The position numbers and the translations under genes were made by a program. Source: Pseudomonadota bacterium (lineage in GTDB: Bacteria; Pseudomonadota; Gammaproteobacteria; Burkholderiales; Burkholderiaceae_C). Taken from it: a stretch of 64,000 nt of DNA. The number at the start of each line of letters is the position of its first letter. The first letter of the stretch is position 1. The notes under the pieces were generated by a model, which had not been told where the DNA came from, did not search any database, and was given only the letters and a program-made list of their open reading frames with translations. This document shows, piece by piece, positions 1-9,662 of the stretch. The DNA is taken from positions 30,136 to 94,135 of the forward strand of contig JAJZUV010000009.1 of the NCBI GenBank assembly GCA_021848345.1. The letters run 5' to 3'.

Positions 1-161
1 ATCTTGTCGCGCAGCATCTCGATCTGCCGTTCCTGCAGCGACACCGCGCGGTTGCCGTGCGGGCTGGCCAGCTGCACCGTCGCCAGCAGTTCGGCATGGC
101 GTTCGAAAAAGTCCGGGTGTTCGGCCAGGTAGGCGGCGAGGTCCTGTTCGCTGAGTTCCAT
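1..161 (-). CDS. DUF484 family protein, N-terminal part (cut by window edge)
   Basis: The reverse strand from the ATG at 161 reads MELSEQDLAAYLAEHPDFFE, followed by a segment containing SPHGNRAVSLQERQIEMLRD. This is the typical N-terminus of DUF484 (YigA-like) proteins, which lie between dapF and xerC in many proteobacteria. The gene starts 19 bp after the dapF stop and continues past the left edge, so only about 53 codons are visible. Cellular function is not established for the family; the xerC neighbourhood is known from other genomes and is not visible here. Confidence 0.8.
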   Translation of the reverse strand, partial: MELSEQDLAAYLAEHPDFFERHAELLATVQLASPHGNRAVSLQERQIEMLRDK

Positions 162-180
162 CGGATTCCTTCCAGAAGAT

Positions 181-1062
181 TCAAGGCGTCGCGCGCGGCG
201 CGGCAAGCGTGTCCAGGTCGATGCTGGCGTCGAACACGTGCACCGCCGGGCCGCTCATGAGCACCGGATGGCCCGGCCCTTCCCAGGCGATGCCCAGCTC
301 GCCCCCGCGCGCCTGCATGCGCACCGGGCTGTGCAGCCAGCCGTGGCGGATCCCCGCGACCGCCGCGGCGCAGGCGCCGGTGCCGCAGGCCAGGGTCTCG
401 CCGGCGCCGCGCTCCCACACGCGCAGGCGTGCATGGTGCGGGTCGAGCACCTGCAGGAAGCCGGCGTTGACGCGTTGCGCGAATCGGGGGTGATGTTCCA
501 GCCGCGGGCCCACGAGGCCCACCGGGGCGCGGTCGACGTCGTCGACGCGCTGGACCGCATGCGGGTTGCCCATGGACACCACGCTCAGGCGCAGCAGCTG
601 GTCGTCCAGCGCAAGCTCCCAGCGCGGCAGATCGCCCTCGAGGCTCGAGCGCAGTCCCGAGGCGTCGAAGGGAATGTCGGCCGGCTCGAAACGCGGCGGC
701 CCCATGTCCACGCGGACCTCGCCGTCGTCGCCCATGCTGGGCTCGATCACGCCCGCGCGGGTCAGCACGCGCACCGTGCGCTTGTCGGTCAGGCCGCGGC
801 GGCGCACGAAGGCGACGAAGCAGCGCGCGCCGTTGCCGCACTGCTCGACCTCGCCGCCATCGGCATTGAAGATGCGGTAGCGGAAATCCACGTCGGGGCC
901 GGGGGGCGCCTCCACCACCAGGATCTGGTCGGCACCGACGCCGAAATGCCGATCGGCGAGCAGGCGCAGCTGCCCCGGCTGCAGCGCGAAGGGCTCGCGG
1001 GTGGCGTCGATGACCACGAAGTCATTGCCGGCGCCGTGCATCTTGGCGAAATGCAGGACCAT
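181..1062 (-). CDS. dapF: Diaminopimelate epimerase
   Basis: A cytoplasmic enzyme of the lysine and peptidoglycan precursor pathway that converts LL- to meso-diaminopimelate. The 293-residue protein begins [20 protein letters not shown]. It has both catalytic cysteines in their usual contexts: C75 in EQCGNGARC and C226 in [14 protein letters not shown]. coli DapF is slightly shorter (274 residues). The ATG start lacks a good Shine-Dalgarno sequence, but it fits the family N-terminus. It follows an LpxL-type gene by about 30 bp and precedes a DUF484 gene, the common dapF-DUF484-xerC order. Confidence 0.96.
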   Translation of the reverse strand: MVLHFAKMHGAGNDFVVIDATREPFALQPGQLRLLADRHFGVGADQILVVEAPPGPDVDFRYRIFNADGGEVEQCGNGARCFVAFVRRRGLTDKRTVRVLTRAGVIEPSMGDDGEVRVDMGPPRFEPADIPFDASGLRSSLEGDLPRWELALDDQLLRLSVVSMGNPHAVQRVDDVDRAPVGLVGPRLEHHPRFAQRVNAGFLQVLDPHHARLRVWERGAGETLACGTGACAAAVAGIRHGWLHSPVRMQARGGELGIAWEGPGHPVLMSGPAVHVFDASIDLDTLAAPRATP

Positions 1063-1092
1063 GGAGGAGGCGGTGGGGGGGGCGTTGCCCGG

Positions 1093-1986
1093 TCAGTACA
1101 GCGGCGGCTCGCCCGGCGGGCGGGTCTTGAATCGCTTGTGCACCCAATGATATTGGCTGGGCATCTCCAGCACACGTTGTTCGATGAACCGGTTCAGGCG
1201 CAGCAGCTCGGCGTCGATGTCCGCGATGCGGCCGTCGCGCAGGCCCGGGTAGTCGTCCCAGGCGGGGTGGATGGTCACCTCGTAGCCACGCGCTCCGGGC
1301 AGCATGCGCGCCACCACCGGGTAGACGCGGGCGTGGGAGGAGGCGGCCAGGCGCGGCACCACGTCCAGCGTGGCCGCGGGTACGCCGAAAAAGGGCACGA
1401 AGCGCGAATGCTTGGGGCCGAAATCCATGTCCGGCAGGGTGTAGAAGGGCGTGTGCCGGCGCAGCGCGCGCAGCATGCCGGTGGCGCCTTCGTGGCGCGA
1501 CACGATGCGCTCGGTGGCGAAGCGGCTGCGTCCGCTGAGCACCCAGCGGTCCAGCGCCCGCGATTTCTGCGGCGTGTACATCCCCGACAGCGGGCGCCGC
1601 GCGGCCAGGGTCAGCGCGGTCCACGCGGCGTCCATGCCTTCGAAATGCAGGCCCACCAGCAGCACCGCGCCCTCGCCGTGCAGCGCCTCGTCCACCGGCC
1701 CGCTCAGCTTCAGCAGGCGTCGCAGGCGTCGCGGGCCACCCCACCAGAGCAGGCCGCGGTCGAGCAGCGCGCGCGCCACGCAGACGAAGTGTTCCCGCGC
1801 CACGCGTTCGCGCTCGCGCTCGCTCCAGTCCGGAAAGCACAGCTCCAGGTTGCGCAGCGCGATGCGCCGGCGCCGGCGCGCCAGCAGCCACAGCGCGCGT
1901 CCCAGGGCCCAGCCCAGCGCGGCCTGCACGGGGTAGGGCAGCCAGTGCAGCAGCCACAGCAGCGCCAGCAGCGCACGCGTGGTCAT
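1093..1986 (-). CDS. lpxL: LpxL/HtrB-type lipid A biosynthesis acyltransferase (downstream copy)
   Basis: This is an inner-membrane lysophospholipid acyltransferase-fold enzyme that adds a secondary acyl chain to Kdo-lipid IVA. The 297-residue product starts MTTRALLALLWLLHWLPYPV, a hydrophobic anchor. It carries the HX4D catalytic motif in GLHFEGMDAAW and ends with the family-typical QYHWVHKRFKTRPPGEPP. Its ATG overlaps the stop of the preceding homologous gene (ATGA), so the two copies are probably translationally coupled and may acylate different positions. Which copy adds which chain cannot be read from sequence. Confidence 0.9.
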   Translation of the reverse strand: MTTRALLALLWLLHWLPYPVQAALGWALGRALWLLARRRRRIALRNLELCFPDWSERERERVAREHFVCVARALLDRGLLWWGGPRRLRRLLKLSGPVDEALHGEGAVLLVGLHFEGMDAAWTALTLAARRPLSGMYTPQKSRALDRWVLSGRSRFATERIVSRHEGATGMLRALRRHTPFYTLPDMDFGPKHSRFVPFFGVPAATLDVVPRLAASSHARVYPVVARMLPGARGYEVTIHPAWDDYPGLRDGRIADIDAELLRLNRFIEQRVLEMPSQYHWVHKRFKTRPPGEPPLY

Positions 1987-2858
1987 GACGAGGCCTCCCC
2001 AGCCGCGACGTCGTGCCCGCCGGGCGGCAGCGGTGCGCCGGCCGGGTGCTTGTAGCGGTTGTAGCCCCACAGGTACTGTCGCGGGCAGGCGCGCACGAGT
2101 CGCTCGATCTCTGCGTTGAGCAGCGTCGCCGCCTGCTGCGCATCGTCCGGCAGCGGCGCCGACAGCGCTTGCAGGCGCAGCAGGTAGCCGGCGCCGCGCG
2201 GCAGGCGCTCGGCCACCGCGAACACGATGCGCGCGCCGGTGAGCTGCGCCAGGCGCGCCGGCAGGGTCATGGTGTAGGCGGGGCGGCCGAAAAACGGCGC
2301 CCACACTCCTTCGCCGGCCGACGGCGCCTGGTCGGGCAGCATGCCCACGGCCTCGCCGTTGCGCAGCGCCCGCAGCAGCGGGCGCATGCCCGCCACGCTT
2401 GCCGGCGCGGCGCGCAGGTTCTCGCGCAGCCGGGCGTCGGCCAGGTCGTTCAGCCACGCCTTGTGCGGAGGGCGATACAGCACGGTGATCGGACCCCACT
2501 GCGCGGCCACCTGGGCGGACACCTCGAAGCAGCCCAGGTGGGGGGTCAGGTACAGCACGCCGCGTCCTTCCCGCCAGGCCTGCTCGACCGCCTCGCGGCC
2601 CTGCACCCGCACGCGGTGCACGGCGGCACCGGCGCCCGTGCGCAGCCAGACGAAGGGCAGTTCGCTGGCCATGCGCCCGGCTTCCATGGCCGCCGCCAGC
2701 GCCAGCGAACGCGAGCCCAGGCCGGCTTGCGCGAGGTTGTCGCGCAGCACCCGGCGGTAGCGCGGCGCGGCGGCATAGACCAGCAGGCCGAGCACGGCGC
2801 CACCGGCCTGCAGCAGACCCAGCGGCAGCAGCGACAGGACGCGGATCAGGCGCAGCAT
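1983..2858 (-). CDS. lpxL: LpxL/HtrB-type lipid A biosynthesis acyltransferase (upstream copy)
   Basis: A second lipid A late acyltransferase homologue, about 291 residues from the ATG at 2858 (MLRLIRVLSLLPLGLLQAGG). It carries HX4E in LTPHLGCFEVSAQ rather than HX4D, and the conserved GMLPDQAPSAGEGVWAPFFG and RQYLWGYNRYK segments. In-frame ATGs at 2873 and 2903 are alternatives; I prefer 2858 because it opens directly into the membrane anchor. It is divergent from metK, and its upstream region shares the space with the metK promoter. Paired lpxL homologues are common in Burkholderiales. Confidence 0.88.
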   Translation of the reverse strand: MLRLIRVLSLLPLGLLQAGGAVLGLLVYAAAPRYRRVLRDNLAQAGLGSRSLALAAAMEAGRMASELPFVWLRTGAGAAVHRVRVQGREAVEQAWREGRGVLYLTPHLGCFEVSAQVAAQWGPITVLYRPPHKAWLNDLADARLRENLRAAPASVAGMRPLLRALRNGEAVGMLPDQAPSAGEGVWAPFFGRPAYTMTLPARLAQLTGARIVFAVAERLPRGAGYLLRLQALSAPLPDDAQQAATLLNAEIERLVRACPRQYLWGYNRYKHPAGAPLPPGGHDVAAGEASS

Positions 2859-2952
2859 GGTGAACGGCGGCATCGAGGCGGCGAGGGCGGGCAAGCGCAG
2901 CATGTTAGCGACGCCGCCCCGGCGTCGCCTCACGCAGCGGGCTCCGTCGCTC

Positions 2953-2958
2953 TATAAT
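2953..2958 (+). promoter_or_regulatory. -10 element of the metK promoter
   Basis: A perfect TATAAT lies 7 bp before the first helix of the metK leader RNA, so transcription would start at roughly 2964-2966. No convincing -35 box is found 16-18 bp upstream, which suggests activator dependence or a weak -35. Confidence 0.6.
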
Positions 2959-2964
2959 GGGCTC

Positions 2965-3073
2965 TGTCGCCGAGTTAATGACAACTTGCGGGGCGACAAG
3001 CCGGCAGCTTCCGACGCTGCCTGCCGTGGGAACCGCTAAAGCGTCGGCATGCAGCAGGCCCGAGGCGGTTCCC
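2965..3073 (+). promoter_or_regulatory. metK 5' leader RNA, candidate SAM-II-like riboswitch
   Basis: Right after the likely start site, TGTCGCC (2965-2971) pairs with GGCGACA (2992-2998). The loop reads GAGTTAATGACAACTTGCGG, which resembles the SAM-II loop pattern (GA.UUaa then UUGC). A hairpin GGCAGC/GCTGCC (3003-3008/3016-3021) follows, and then CCGCTAAAGCG (3033-3043), which contains the SAM-II-like GCUAAA. TGAC (2979-2982) can pair with GTCG (3043-3046) as the pseudoknot expected for SAM-II. A perfect 9-bp helix GGGAACCGC (3028-3036) with GCGGTTCCC (3065-3073) would use part of the same segment and could be the alternative fold. It precedes S-adenosylmethionine synthetase, a sensible target. 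The resemblance was judged by eye, and the long inserted hairpin is unlike classical SAM-II. Confidence 0.5.
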
Positions 3074-3101
3074 CCACCGCATGAACTTCTGGAGCTCGCG
3101 C

Positions 3102-4307
3102 ATGGCCGATCAGCACTCTTCCTCGCACCTGTTCACCTCCGAATCGGTTTCGGAAGGCCACCCCGACAAGGTGGCGGACCAGATCTCCGACGCTATCCTG
3201 GACGCCCTGCTCGAGCAGGACCCGCAATCGCGCGTGGCGGCCGAGACCCTGGCCAACACCGGCCTGATCGTGCTCGCCGGCGAAATCACCACCCGCGCGG
3301 TGGTGGACTACATCCAGGTCGCCCGCAACACCCTGCAGCGCATCGGCTACGACGACGCCGACTTCGGCATCGACCACAAGAGCTGCGCGGTGCTGGTGGC
3401 CTACGACAAGCAAAGCCCCGACATCGCCCGCGGCGTGGACCGCGCGCAGGACGACGGCCTCGACCAGGGCGCCGGCGACCAGGGCCTGATGTTCGGTTAC
3501 GCCTGCGACGAGACGCCGGAGCTGATGCCGGCGCCGATCTACTACGCCCACCGCCTGGTCGAGCGCCAGAGCCAGGTGCGCCGCGACGGGCGCCTGCCGT
3601 GGCTGCGCCCCGATGCCAAGAGCCAGATCACCTTCCGCTACGAAGGCGGGCTCCCGGTGGGCATCGACACCGTGGTGCTGTCCACCCAGCACGCGCCCGA
3701 CATCGAGATGGGGCAGCTGCGCGAGGCGGTGATCGAGGAGATCATCAAGCCGGTGCTGCCCGCGCACTGGATGCGCAACCCGGTGAAGTATCTGATCAAC
3801 CCGACCGGGCGCTTTGTCATCGGCGGCCCGCAGGGCGACTGCGGCCTGACCGGGCGCAAGATCATCGTCGACACCTACGGCGGCGCGGCGCCGCACGGCG
3901 GTGGCGCCTTCTCCGGCAAGGATCCGAGCAAGGTCGACCGCTCGGCCGCCTACGCGGCGCGCTACGTGGCCAAGAACATCGTCGCCGCGGGCCTGGCCAG
4001 GCGCTGCCTGGTGCAGGTGTCCTACGCCATCGGCGTGGCCGAGCCGACCAGCATCATGGTGACCACCCAGGGCACCGGCGTGGTGGACGACGCGCGCCTG
4101 GAGGATCTGGTGCGCCGGAACTTCGACCTGCGCCCGCGCGGCATCATCCGCATGCTCGACCTGCAGCGCCCGATCTACGCCAAGAGCGCGGCCTACGGGC
4201 ATTTCGGACGCGACGAGCCGGACTTCACCTGGGAGGCGGTGGACAAGGCGGCGGCGCTGCGCGCCGACGCCGGCCTCAGTCCCGAGGTGCCGGTGGTCGC
4301 CGCCTGA
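3102..4307 (+). CDS. metK: S-adenosylmethionine synthetase
   Basis: Makes SAM from methionine and ATP in the cytoplasm and supplies the methyl cycle continued by ahcY and metF downstream. The product is 401 residues from ATG 3102 ([20 protein letters not shown]). I chose this start because GGAG at 3091-3094 is well placed and the family begins a few residues before [14 protein letters not shown]; an upstream in-frame ATG at 3081 would add seven residues. Family signatures are [13 protein letters not shown], the [12 protein letters not shown] loop and [19 protein letters not shown]. It has its own structured leader. Confidence 0.97.
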   Translation: MADQHSSSHLFTSESVSEGHPDKVADQISDAILDALLEQDPQSRVAAETLANTGLIVLAGEITTRAVVDYIQVARNTLQRIGYDDADFGIDHKSCAVLVAYDKQSPDIARGVDRAQDDGLDQGAGDQGLMFGYACDETPELMPAPIYYAHRLVERQSQVRRDGRLPWLRPDAKSQITFRYEGGLPVGIDTVVLSTQHAPDIEMGQLREAVIEEIIKPVLPAHWMRNPVKYLINPTGRFVIGGPQGDCGLTGRKIIVDTYGGAAPHGGGAFSGKDPSKVDRSAAYAARYVAKNIVAAGLARRCLVQVSYAIGVAEPTSIMVTTQGTGVVDDARLEDLVRRNFDLRPRGIIRMLDLQRPIYAKSAAYGHFGRDEPDFTWEAVDKAAALRADAGLSPEVPVVAA

Positions 4308-4321
4308 GTACAATTTCTCGG

Positions 4322-4433
4322 CCTCGAGGAGCGTTGCAACGCCCTCGGCCCGGGTGCGCATGATGCGCGCGCCGGAGCCGCGGGTCGCCAGGCTCGGGGT
4401 CCGTTGACGTCGACGGAGCGCACTTCGGTGCGC
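4322..4433 (+). promoter_or_regulatory. S-adenosylhomocysteine (SAH) riboswitch upstream of ahcY
   Basis: The leader has the SAH aptamer hallmarks. CCTCGAG (4322-4328) pairs with CTCGGGG (4393-4399) to form P1, flanking the conserved GAGCGTTGCAAC (4328-4339) and CCAGGCTCGG (4388-4397). A small hairpin CCGT/ACGG follows (4401-4404/4413-4416), and then AGCGC (4417-4421), which can form the pseudoknot with GCGTT (4331-4335). Immediately after, GCGCAC-TTCG-GTGCGC (4418-4433) forms a tetraloop hairpin that uses the pseudoknot strand, so the two folds exclude each other. Known SAH riboswitches raise ahcY expression when SAH accumulates. No T-run follows the hairpin, so control of translation is more likely than termination. 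Confidence 0.9.
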
Positions 4434-4526
4434 GCCGTCCATGCAACCGCGCTCACCTCATCCGTGCCCGTCACGGCGATGCGGTGCGCATCCCCTGGCG
4501 GGCCCACGTTTCGCGGAGATTCCGAC

Positions 4527-5945
<1,419 letters not shown>

Positions 5946-5959
5946 CCCCACGGACCCGC

Positions 5960-6784
5960 ATGAACGTCGACCATCTCAGTTTCGAGTTCTTCCCGCCGAA
6001 GACGCCCGAGGGTGCCGACAAGCTGCGCGCGGCGCGCCGGCGCCTGTACGCCTGCGCGCCGGAGTTCTGCTCGGTGACCTTCGGCGCCGGCGGCTCCACG
6101 CAGGAGGGCACGCTGGACACGGTGCTGGAGATCGCCGGGGAGGGCATGCGCGCGGCGCCGCACCTGTCGTGCATCGGCGGCAGCCGCGACAGCGTGCGCG
6201 CGCTGCTGCAGCGTTACCGCGATCAGGGCATCCGGCGCATCGTGGCGCTGCGCGGCGACCTGCCCTCGGGCTACGGCCTGGGCGGCGAGTTCGCGCACGC
6301 CGCCGACCTCGTGGCCTTCATCCGTGAGCAGACGGGCGACTGGTTCCACATCGAGGTCGCCGCGTATCCGGAGATGCACCCGCAGGCGCGCAGCCCGGCC
6401 GACGACCTGAAGCATTTCGTGGCCAAGATGCGCGCCGGCGCCGATTCCGCGATCACCCAGTACTTTTTCAATCCCGACGCGTATTTCCGTTTCACCGACG
6501 AGGTGCGCAAGGCCGGCATCGACGCTCCGGTGGTTCCGGGCATCATGCCGGTGACCAACGCCAGCCAGCTGCTGCGTTTTTCCGACGTATGCGGCGCCGA
6601 GGTTCCGCGCTGGATCCGCCTGCGGCTGCAATCCTTCGGCGACGACCGCGCGTCCATCCTGGAATTCGGGCGCGACGTGGTGGCGCAGCTGTGCCGCAAG
6701 CTGCTGGAGGGCGGCGCCCCGGGCCTGCACCTCTACACCCTGAACCAGGCCGACGCCAGCCTCGCCGTCCTTGAAAGGGTGTGA
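5960..6784 (+). CDS. metF: Methylenetetrahydrofolate reductase
   Basis: A flavoenzyme that reduces 5,10-methylene-THF to 5-methyl-THF, the methyl donor for remaking methionine from the homocysteine released by AhcY. It is 274 residues from MNVDHLSFEFFPPKTPEGAD. Family motifs are FGAGGSTQEGTLD, ALRGDLPSG, EVAAYPEMHP and AITQYFFNPDAYFRF. It starts 14 bp after the ahcY stop, so it is very probably in the same riboswitch-controlled transcript. Length is normal for the bacterial single-domain enzyme. Confidence 0.96.
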   Translation: MNVDHLSFEFFPPKTPEGADKLRAARRRLYACAPEFCSVTFGAGGSTQEGTLDTVLEIAGEGMRAAPHLSCIGGSRDSVRALLQRYRDQGIRRIVALRGDLPSGYGLGGEFAHAADLVAFIREQTGDWFHIEVAAYPEMHPQARSPADDLKHFVAKMRAGADSAITQYFFNPDAYFRFTDEVRKAGIDAPVVPGIMPVTNASQLLRFSDVCGAEVPRWIRLRLQSFGDDRASILEFGRDVVAQLCRKLLEGGAPGLHLYTLNQADASLAVLERV

Positions 6785-6814
6785 GCCCCCTCCGTCGCCG
6801 GGCGCGGGAGGGTG

Positions 6815-7147
6815 CCCCCTCCGTCGCGGGGGGCGACCCCCGCTCCGCCCCCCGAGGGGGGCACCCCCTGCCTTGGGGCGGCCCTGCGGCAGGTGGGTTC
6901 TCGGCAGCGGGGCGTGGTGCACTGAAGGGGGGCTTTCAGGCGGGCTGCATAGCCGCCTGCGGCGGCCTGAAGCCAAGCACCCTTAGGTTTTGGGCCGCCG
7001 AAGGCGGCTCTGCACCGCCACCTGAAACTGGCGGCAATCGCGACGCCTCCCCATTGTCGAGAGCACACCCACCGCAGGGCCGCCCCAAGGTGGGGTGCGT
7101 CCCCCTCGGGGGGACGGAGCGGGGGTCGCCCCCCGCGACGGAGGGGG
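6815..7147. repeat. MITE-like inverted repeat (about 80-bp arms) of a dispersed GC-rich element
   Basis: The non-coding stretch between metF and amn is built of two near-identical arms in opposite orientation, 6815-6898 and 7067-7147. Each contains CCGTCGCGGGGGGCGACCCC and GCCTTGGGGCGGCCCTGCGG or close variants. The 168 bp between them holds smaller palindromes, for example CAGGCGG/CCGCCTG and GGGCCGCC/GGCGGC. A third copy of the arm lies at 35253-35331. No open frame for a transposase is inside. The right arm ends 25 bp before an alternative amn start at 7172, so promoter or leader sequence for amn may be embedded in it. Confidence 0.75.
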
Positions 7148-7264
7148 CATCTCTACTGCTAAGCTCGGCGCATGAACGAGTCGGGATCTGAAGGACGAGT
7201 CGGGGCGTTGCCGGAGGCTGCGGCCTTGGGGGACGGGGCGCGGCCGGTGCTGGAGGGCGAGGCG

Positions 7265-8752
7265 ATGGAGCGCAGCCACGTCAGCGCGGAGGCGGCGCTG
7301 GCGCATGTGCAGGCGCTGTACGCGGACGGGGTGGCGCGGCTGCACGAGGCGCTGCGCGAGGCCGTGCGCGGCAACGCGCCGGCGCGGCGGGTGCGCGCCT
7401 ACTATCCGCGGGTGCGCCTGGTCGCACAGGGGCATCCGTCACCGGAGGCGCTGGCCGATTCGCTGCCCAGCTACGGCTTCGTCTCCGGACCCGGAGTGTT
7501 CGAGGCCACGCTGACCCGGCCCGACCTGTTCGCCGACTACTACCGCGAGCAGTTCGAACTGCTGCTGCGCAACCACGGCGCCCCGCTGCAGGTGGGGCCC
7601 AGCGAGGTGCCCATCGCGCTGCCCTTCACCTTCGACGAGCACACGCGATTCGAGGCCGAACTGGACGCCGCGTCGCGCCGCGAGCTGCTCGCCGGCTTCG
7701 ACATGCCCGACCTGGCGGCGATGGACGACGGCATCGCCAACGGCACCTTCGCGCCGGCCCCCGGTCAGGCGCGGCCGCTGGCGCTGTTCAACGCGCCGCG
7801 CGTGGACTACTCGCTGCAGCGCCTGCGGCACTACACGGGCTGCTCGGCCGAGCATTTCCAGAATTTCGTGGTGTTCACCAACTACGGGTTCTACGTCGAC
7901 GAATTCCTGCGCATGGCCCGGGAGATGTTGCTCGAGCCTGCGCGCGATGCGCAGGATTATCTGGCGCTGGTCGAGCCTGGCAACGTGATCACGCGCCGCG
8001 CGGGCAGTCCCGCGGCGCCCGGCGACGCCGGCATGCCCCCGGCGCGCATGCCCCAGATGCCCGCCTACCACCTGGTGCGTGGCGACCGCTCCGGCATCAC
8101 CCTGGTGAACATCGGCGTGGGACCGTCGAATGCGCGCACCATCACCGATCACGTCGCCGTGCTGCGCCCGCACACCTGGCTGATGCTGGGGCATTGCGCG
8201 GGTCTGCGCAGCAGCCAGCAGCTCGGCGACTACGTGCTGGCCCACGGCTACGTGCGCGAGGACCACGTGCTCGACGAGGACCTGCCGCCGTGGGTGCCGA
8301 TCCCGGCACTGGCCGAGGTACAGGTGGCGCTGCAGCAGGCGGTGGCCGAGGTCACGCGCCTGCAGGGGCTCGAGCTCAAGCGGGTGATGCGCACCGGCAC
8401 CGTGGCCACCACCGACAATCGGCATTGGGAATTGCAGCCCTTCGGCGGGCCGCTGAGCACGCCGCGCCTGCGCTTCTCGCAAAGCCGGGCGATCGCGCTG
8501 GACATGGAAAGCGCCACCATCGCCGCCAACGGATTTCGCCTGCGCGTGCCCTACGGCACGCTGCTGTGCGTCAGCGACAAGCCGCTGCATGGCGACCTGA
8601 AACTACCCGGCATGGCCGATCGTTTCTACCGCGAGCGCGTGAACCAGCACCTGCAGATCGGCCTGCGCGCACTGGAGATCCTGCGCGGCCAGCGCATGGA
8701 GCGCCTGCACAGCCGCAAGTTGCGCAGCTTCGACGAAGTGGCCTTCCAGTAG
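7265..8752 (+). CDS. amn: AMP nucleosidase
   Basis: Cleaves AMP to adenine and ribose-5-phosphate and so helps regulate the adenylate pool. From ATG 7265 (MERSHVSAEAALAHVQALYA) the protein is 495 residues, close to the E. coli enzyme at 484. GGAGGGCGAGG lies just upstream. An earlier in-frame ATG at 7172 would add 31 poorly conserved residues. Recognisable segments are IGVGPSNARTITDHVAVLRP, HCAGLRSSQQLGDYVLAHGY, ALDMESATIAANGFRLRVPY and SDKPLHGDLKLPG. It lies alone between the inverted repeat and a convergent phosphatase gene. Confidence 0.95.
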   Translation: MERSHVSAEAALAHVQALYADGVARLHEALREAVRGNAPARRVRAYYPRVRLVAQGHPSPEALADSLPSYGFVSGPGVFEATLTRPDLFADYYREQFELLLRNHGAPLQVGPSEVPIALPFTFDEHTRFEAELDAASRRELLAGFDMPDLAAMDDGIANGTFAPAPGQARPLALFNAPRVDYSLQRLRHYTGCSAEHFQNFVVFTNYGFYVDEFLRMAREMLLEPARDAQDYLALVEPGNVITRRAGSPAAPGDAGMPPARMPQMPAYHLVRGDRSGITLVNIGVGPSNARTITDHVAVLRPHTWLMLGHCAGLRSSQQLGDYVLAHGYVREDHVLDEDLPPWVPIPALAEVQVALQQAVAEVTRLQGLELKRVMRTGTVATTDNRHWELQPFGGPLSTPRLRFSQSRAIALDMESATIAANGFRLRVPYGTLLCVSDKPLHGDLKLPGMADRFYRERVNQHLQIGLRALEILRGQRMERLHSRKLRSFDEVAFQ

Positions 8753-8756
8753 CCGA

Positions 8757-8778
8757 CCGTCCCGGGTGCGCGGGACGG
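8757..8778. terminator. Hairpin between convergent amn and phosphatase genes
   Basis: CCGTCCC (8757-8763) and GGGACGG (8772-8778) form a 7-bp stem in the 27-bp gap between two converging genes. No T-run follows on either strand, so it is at best a weak or bidirectional transcript end. Confidence 0.35.
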
Positions 8779-8779
8779 C

Positions 8780-9610
8780 TCAGGCCTCGGCGGCGCGCGC
8801 CACCCAGGCGGCCCAGTCGCGCAGCAGCGCGGCGTCCACCGCGGCCAGCGCCGAGCGCTTGCGCAGCGAGTTGTCGAACACCGGCTCGCCCTGCAGGGTC
8901 TGCGCGCTGCCGCCGGCCTCGGCCAGCACCAGGCTGCCGGCGGCGTAGTCCCACAGGCCCTGCGCTCCGTGCACGTACAGGTGGAAGCGCCCGGCGGCGA
9001 CCCAGCACCAGTCCAGCGCCACCGATCCCAGCGAGCGCTGCGAGGCGTAGGGCGGGTGCGTGGCCAGGCTGGCGGCCAGCGCCGGGCCCAGGCGCTTGAA
9101 GTCCACGCAGGCGATCGCCCGCTGCATGGCCGGCGGCGGCGGGCAACGCAGGCTCCGCCCCTGCAGGCGCGCGCCATGGCCCAGCGCGGCGTCGAACAGT
9201 TCGTCGCGCATGACGTCGAGCACCAGACCCAGGCGCACGCGCCCGGCCTGCACCCAGGCCAGCGAGGGACCGAAGGCGGGAAGCCCGGCGGTGAAGTTGC
9301 TGGTGCCATCCAGCGGATCGAGCACCCACAGGCCGGGCCCGTCGGGCGCGCCGGCCTCGGCGGCCATGAGTTCGAGCTGGCGTTCCGGGCTCATCTCCTC
9401 GCCCAGCAGGGGCACCGCGGGCCAGTGCTCGGCCAGGCGAGCCTGCAGGTGGCGCTGCATGCCCAGGTCGGCGTCGGTGACCCAGCTGCCGTCGTCCTTC
9501 AGGCGCGCCCGGGGATCGGCCGCGCGGGGCAGGATGTGCTCGCCGGCCGCCTCGCGCAGCAGTTCGCCGAGCAGGTCCAGGTCGCCGGGTTGGGGGTGTC
9601 GGTGGGGCAT
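8780..9610 (-). CDS. Inositol monophosphatase family protein
   Basis: A metal-dependent sugar or nucleotide phosphatase of the IMPase/CysQ fold. The 276-residue product has the three metal-binding motifs: LLGEEMS (about residue 70), WVLDPLDGTSNF (about 95-106) and GLWDYAAGSLVLAEAGG near the C-terminus. The substrate cannot be fixed from sequence; inositol-1-phosphate, fructose-1,6-bisphosphate or 3'-phosphoadenosine phosphates are all possible. It is the last gene of the minus-strand run from metG to nadB. Confidence 0.85.
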   Translation of the reverse strand: MPHRHPQPGDLDLLGELLREAAGEHILPRAADPRARLKDDGSWVTDADLGMQRHLQARLAEHWPAVPLLGEEMSPERQLELMAAEAGAPDGPGLWVLDPLDGTSNFTAGLPAFGPSLAWVQAGRVRLGLVLDVMRDELFDAALGHGARLQGRSLRCPPPPAMQRAIACVDFKRLGPALAASLATHPPYASQRSLGSVALDWCWVAAGRFHLYVHGAQGLWDYAAGSLVLAEAGGSAQTLQGEPVFDNSLRKRSALAAVDAALLRDWAAWVARAAEA

Positions 9611-9662
9611 GGTGCGATTGTCTCGCAGATGGCCTCGGGAATTCGCTGCGAGCGGGGGCGAC

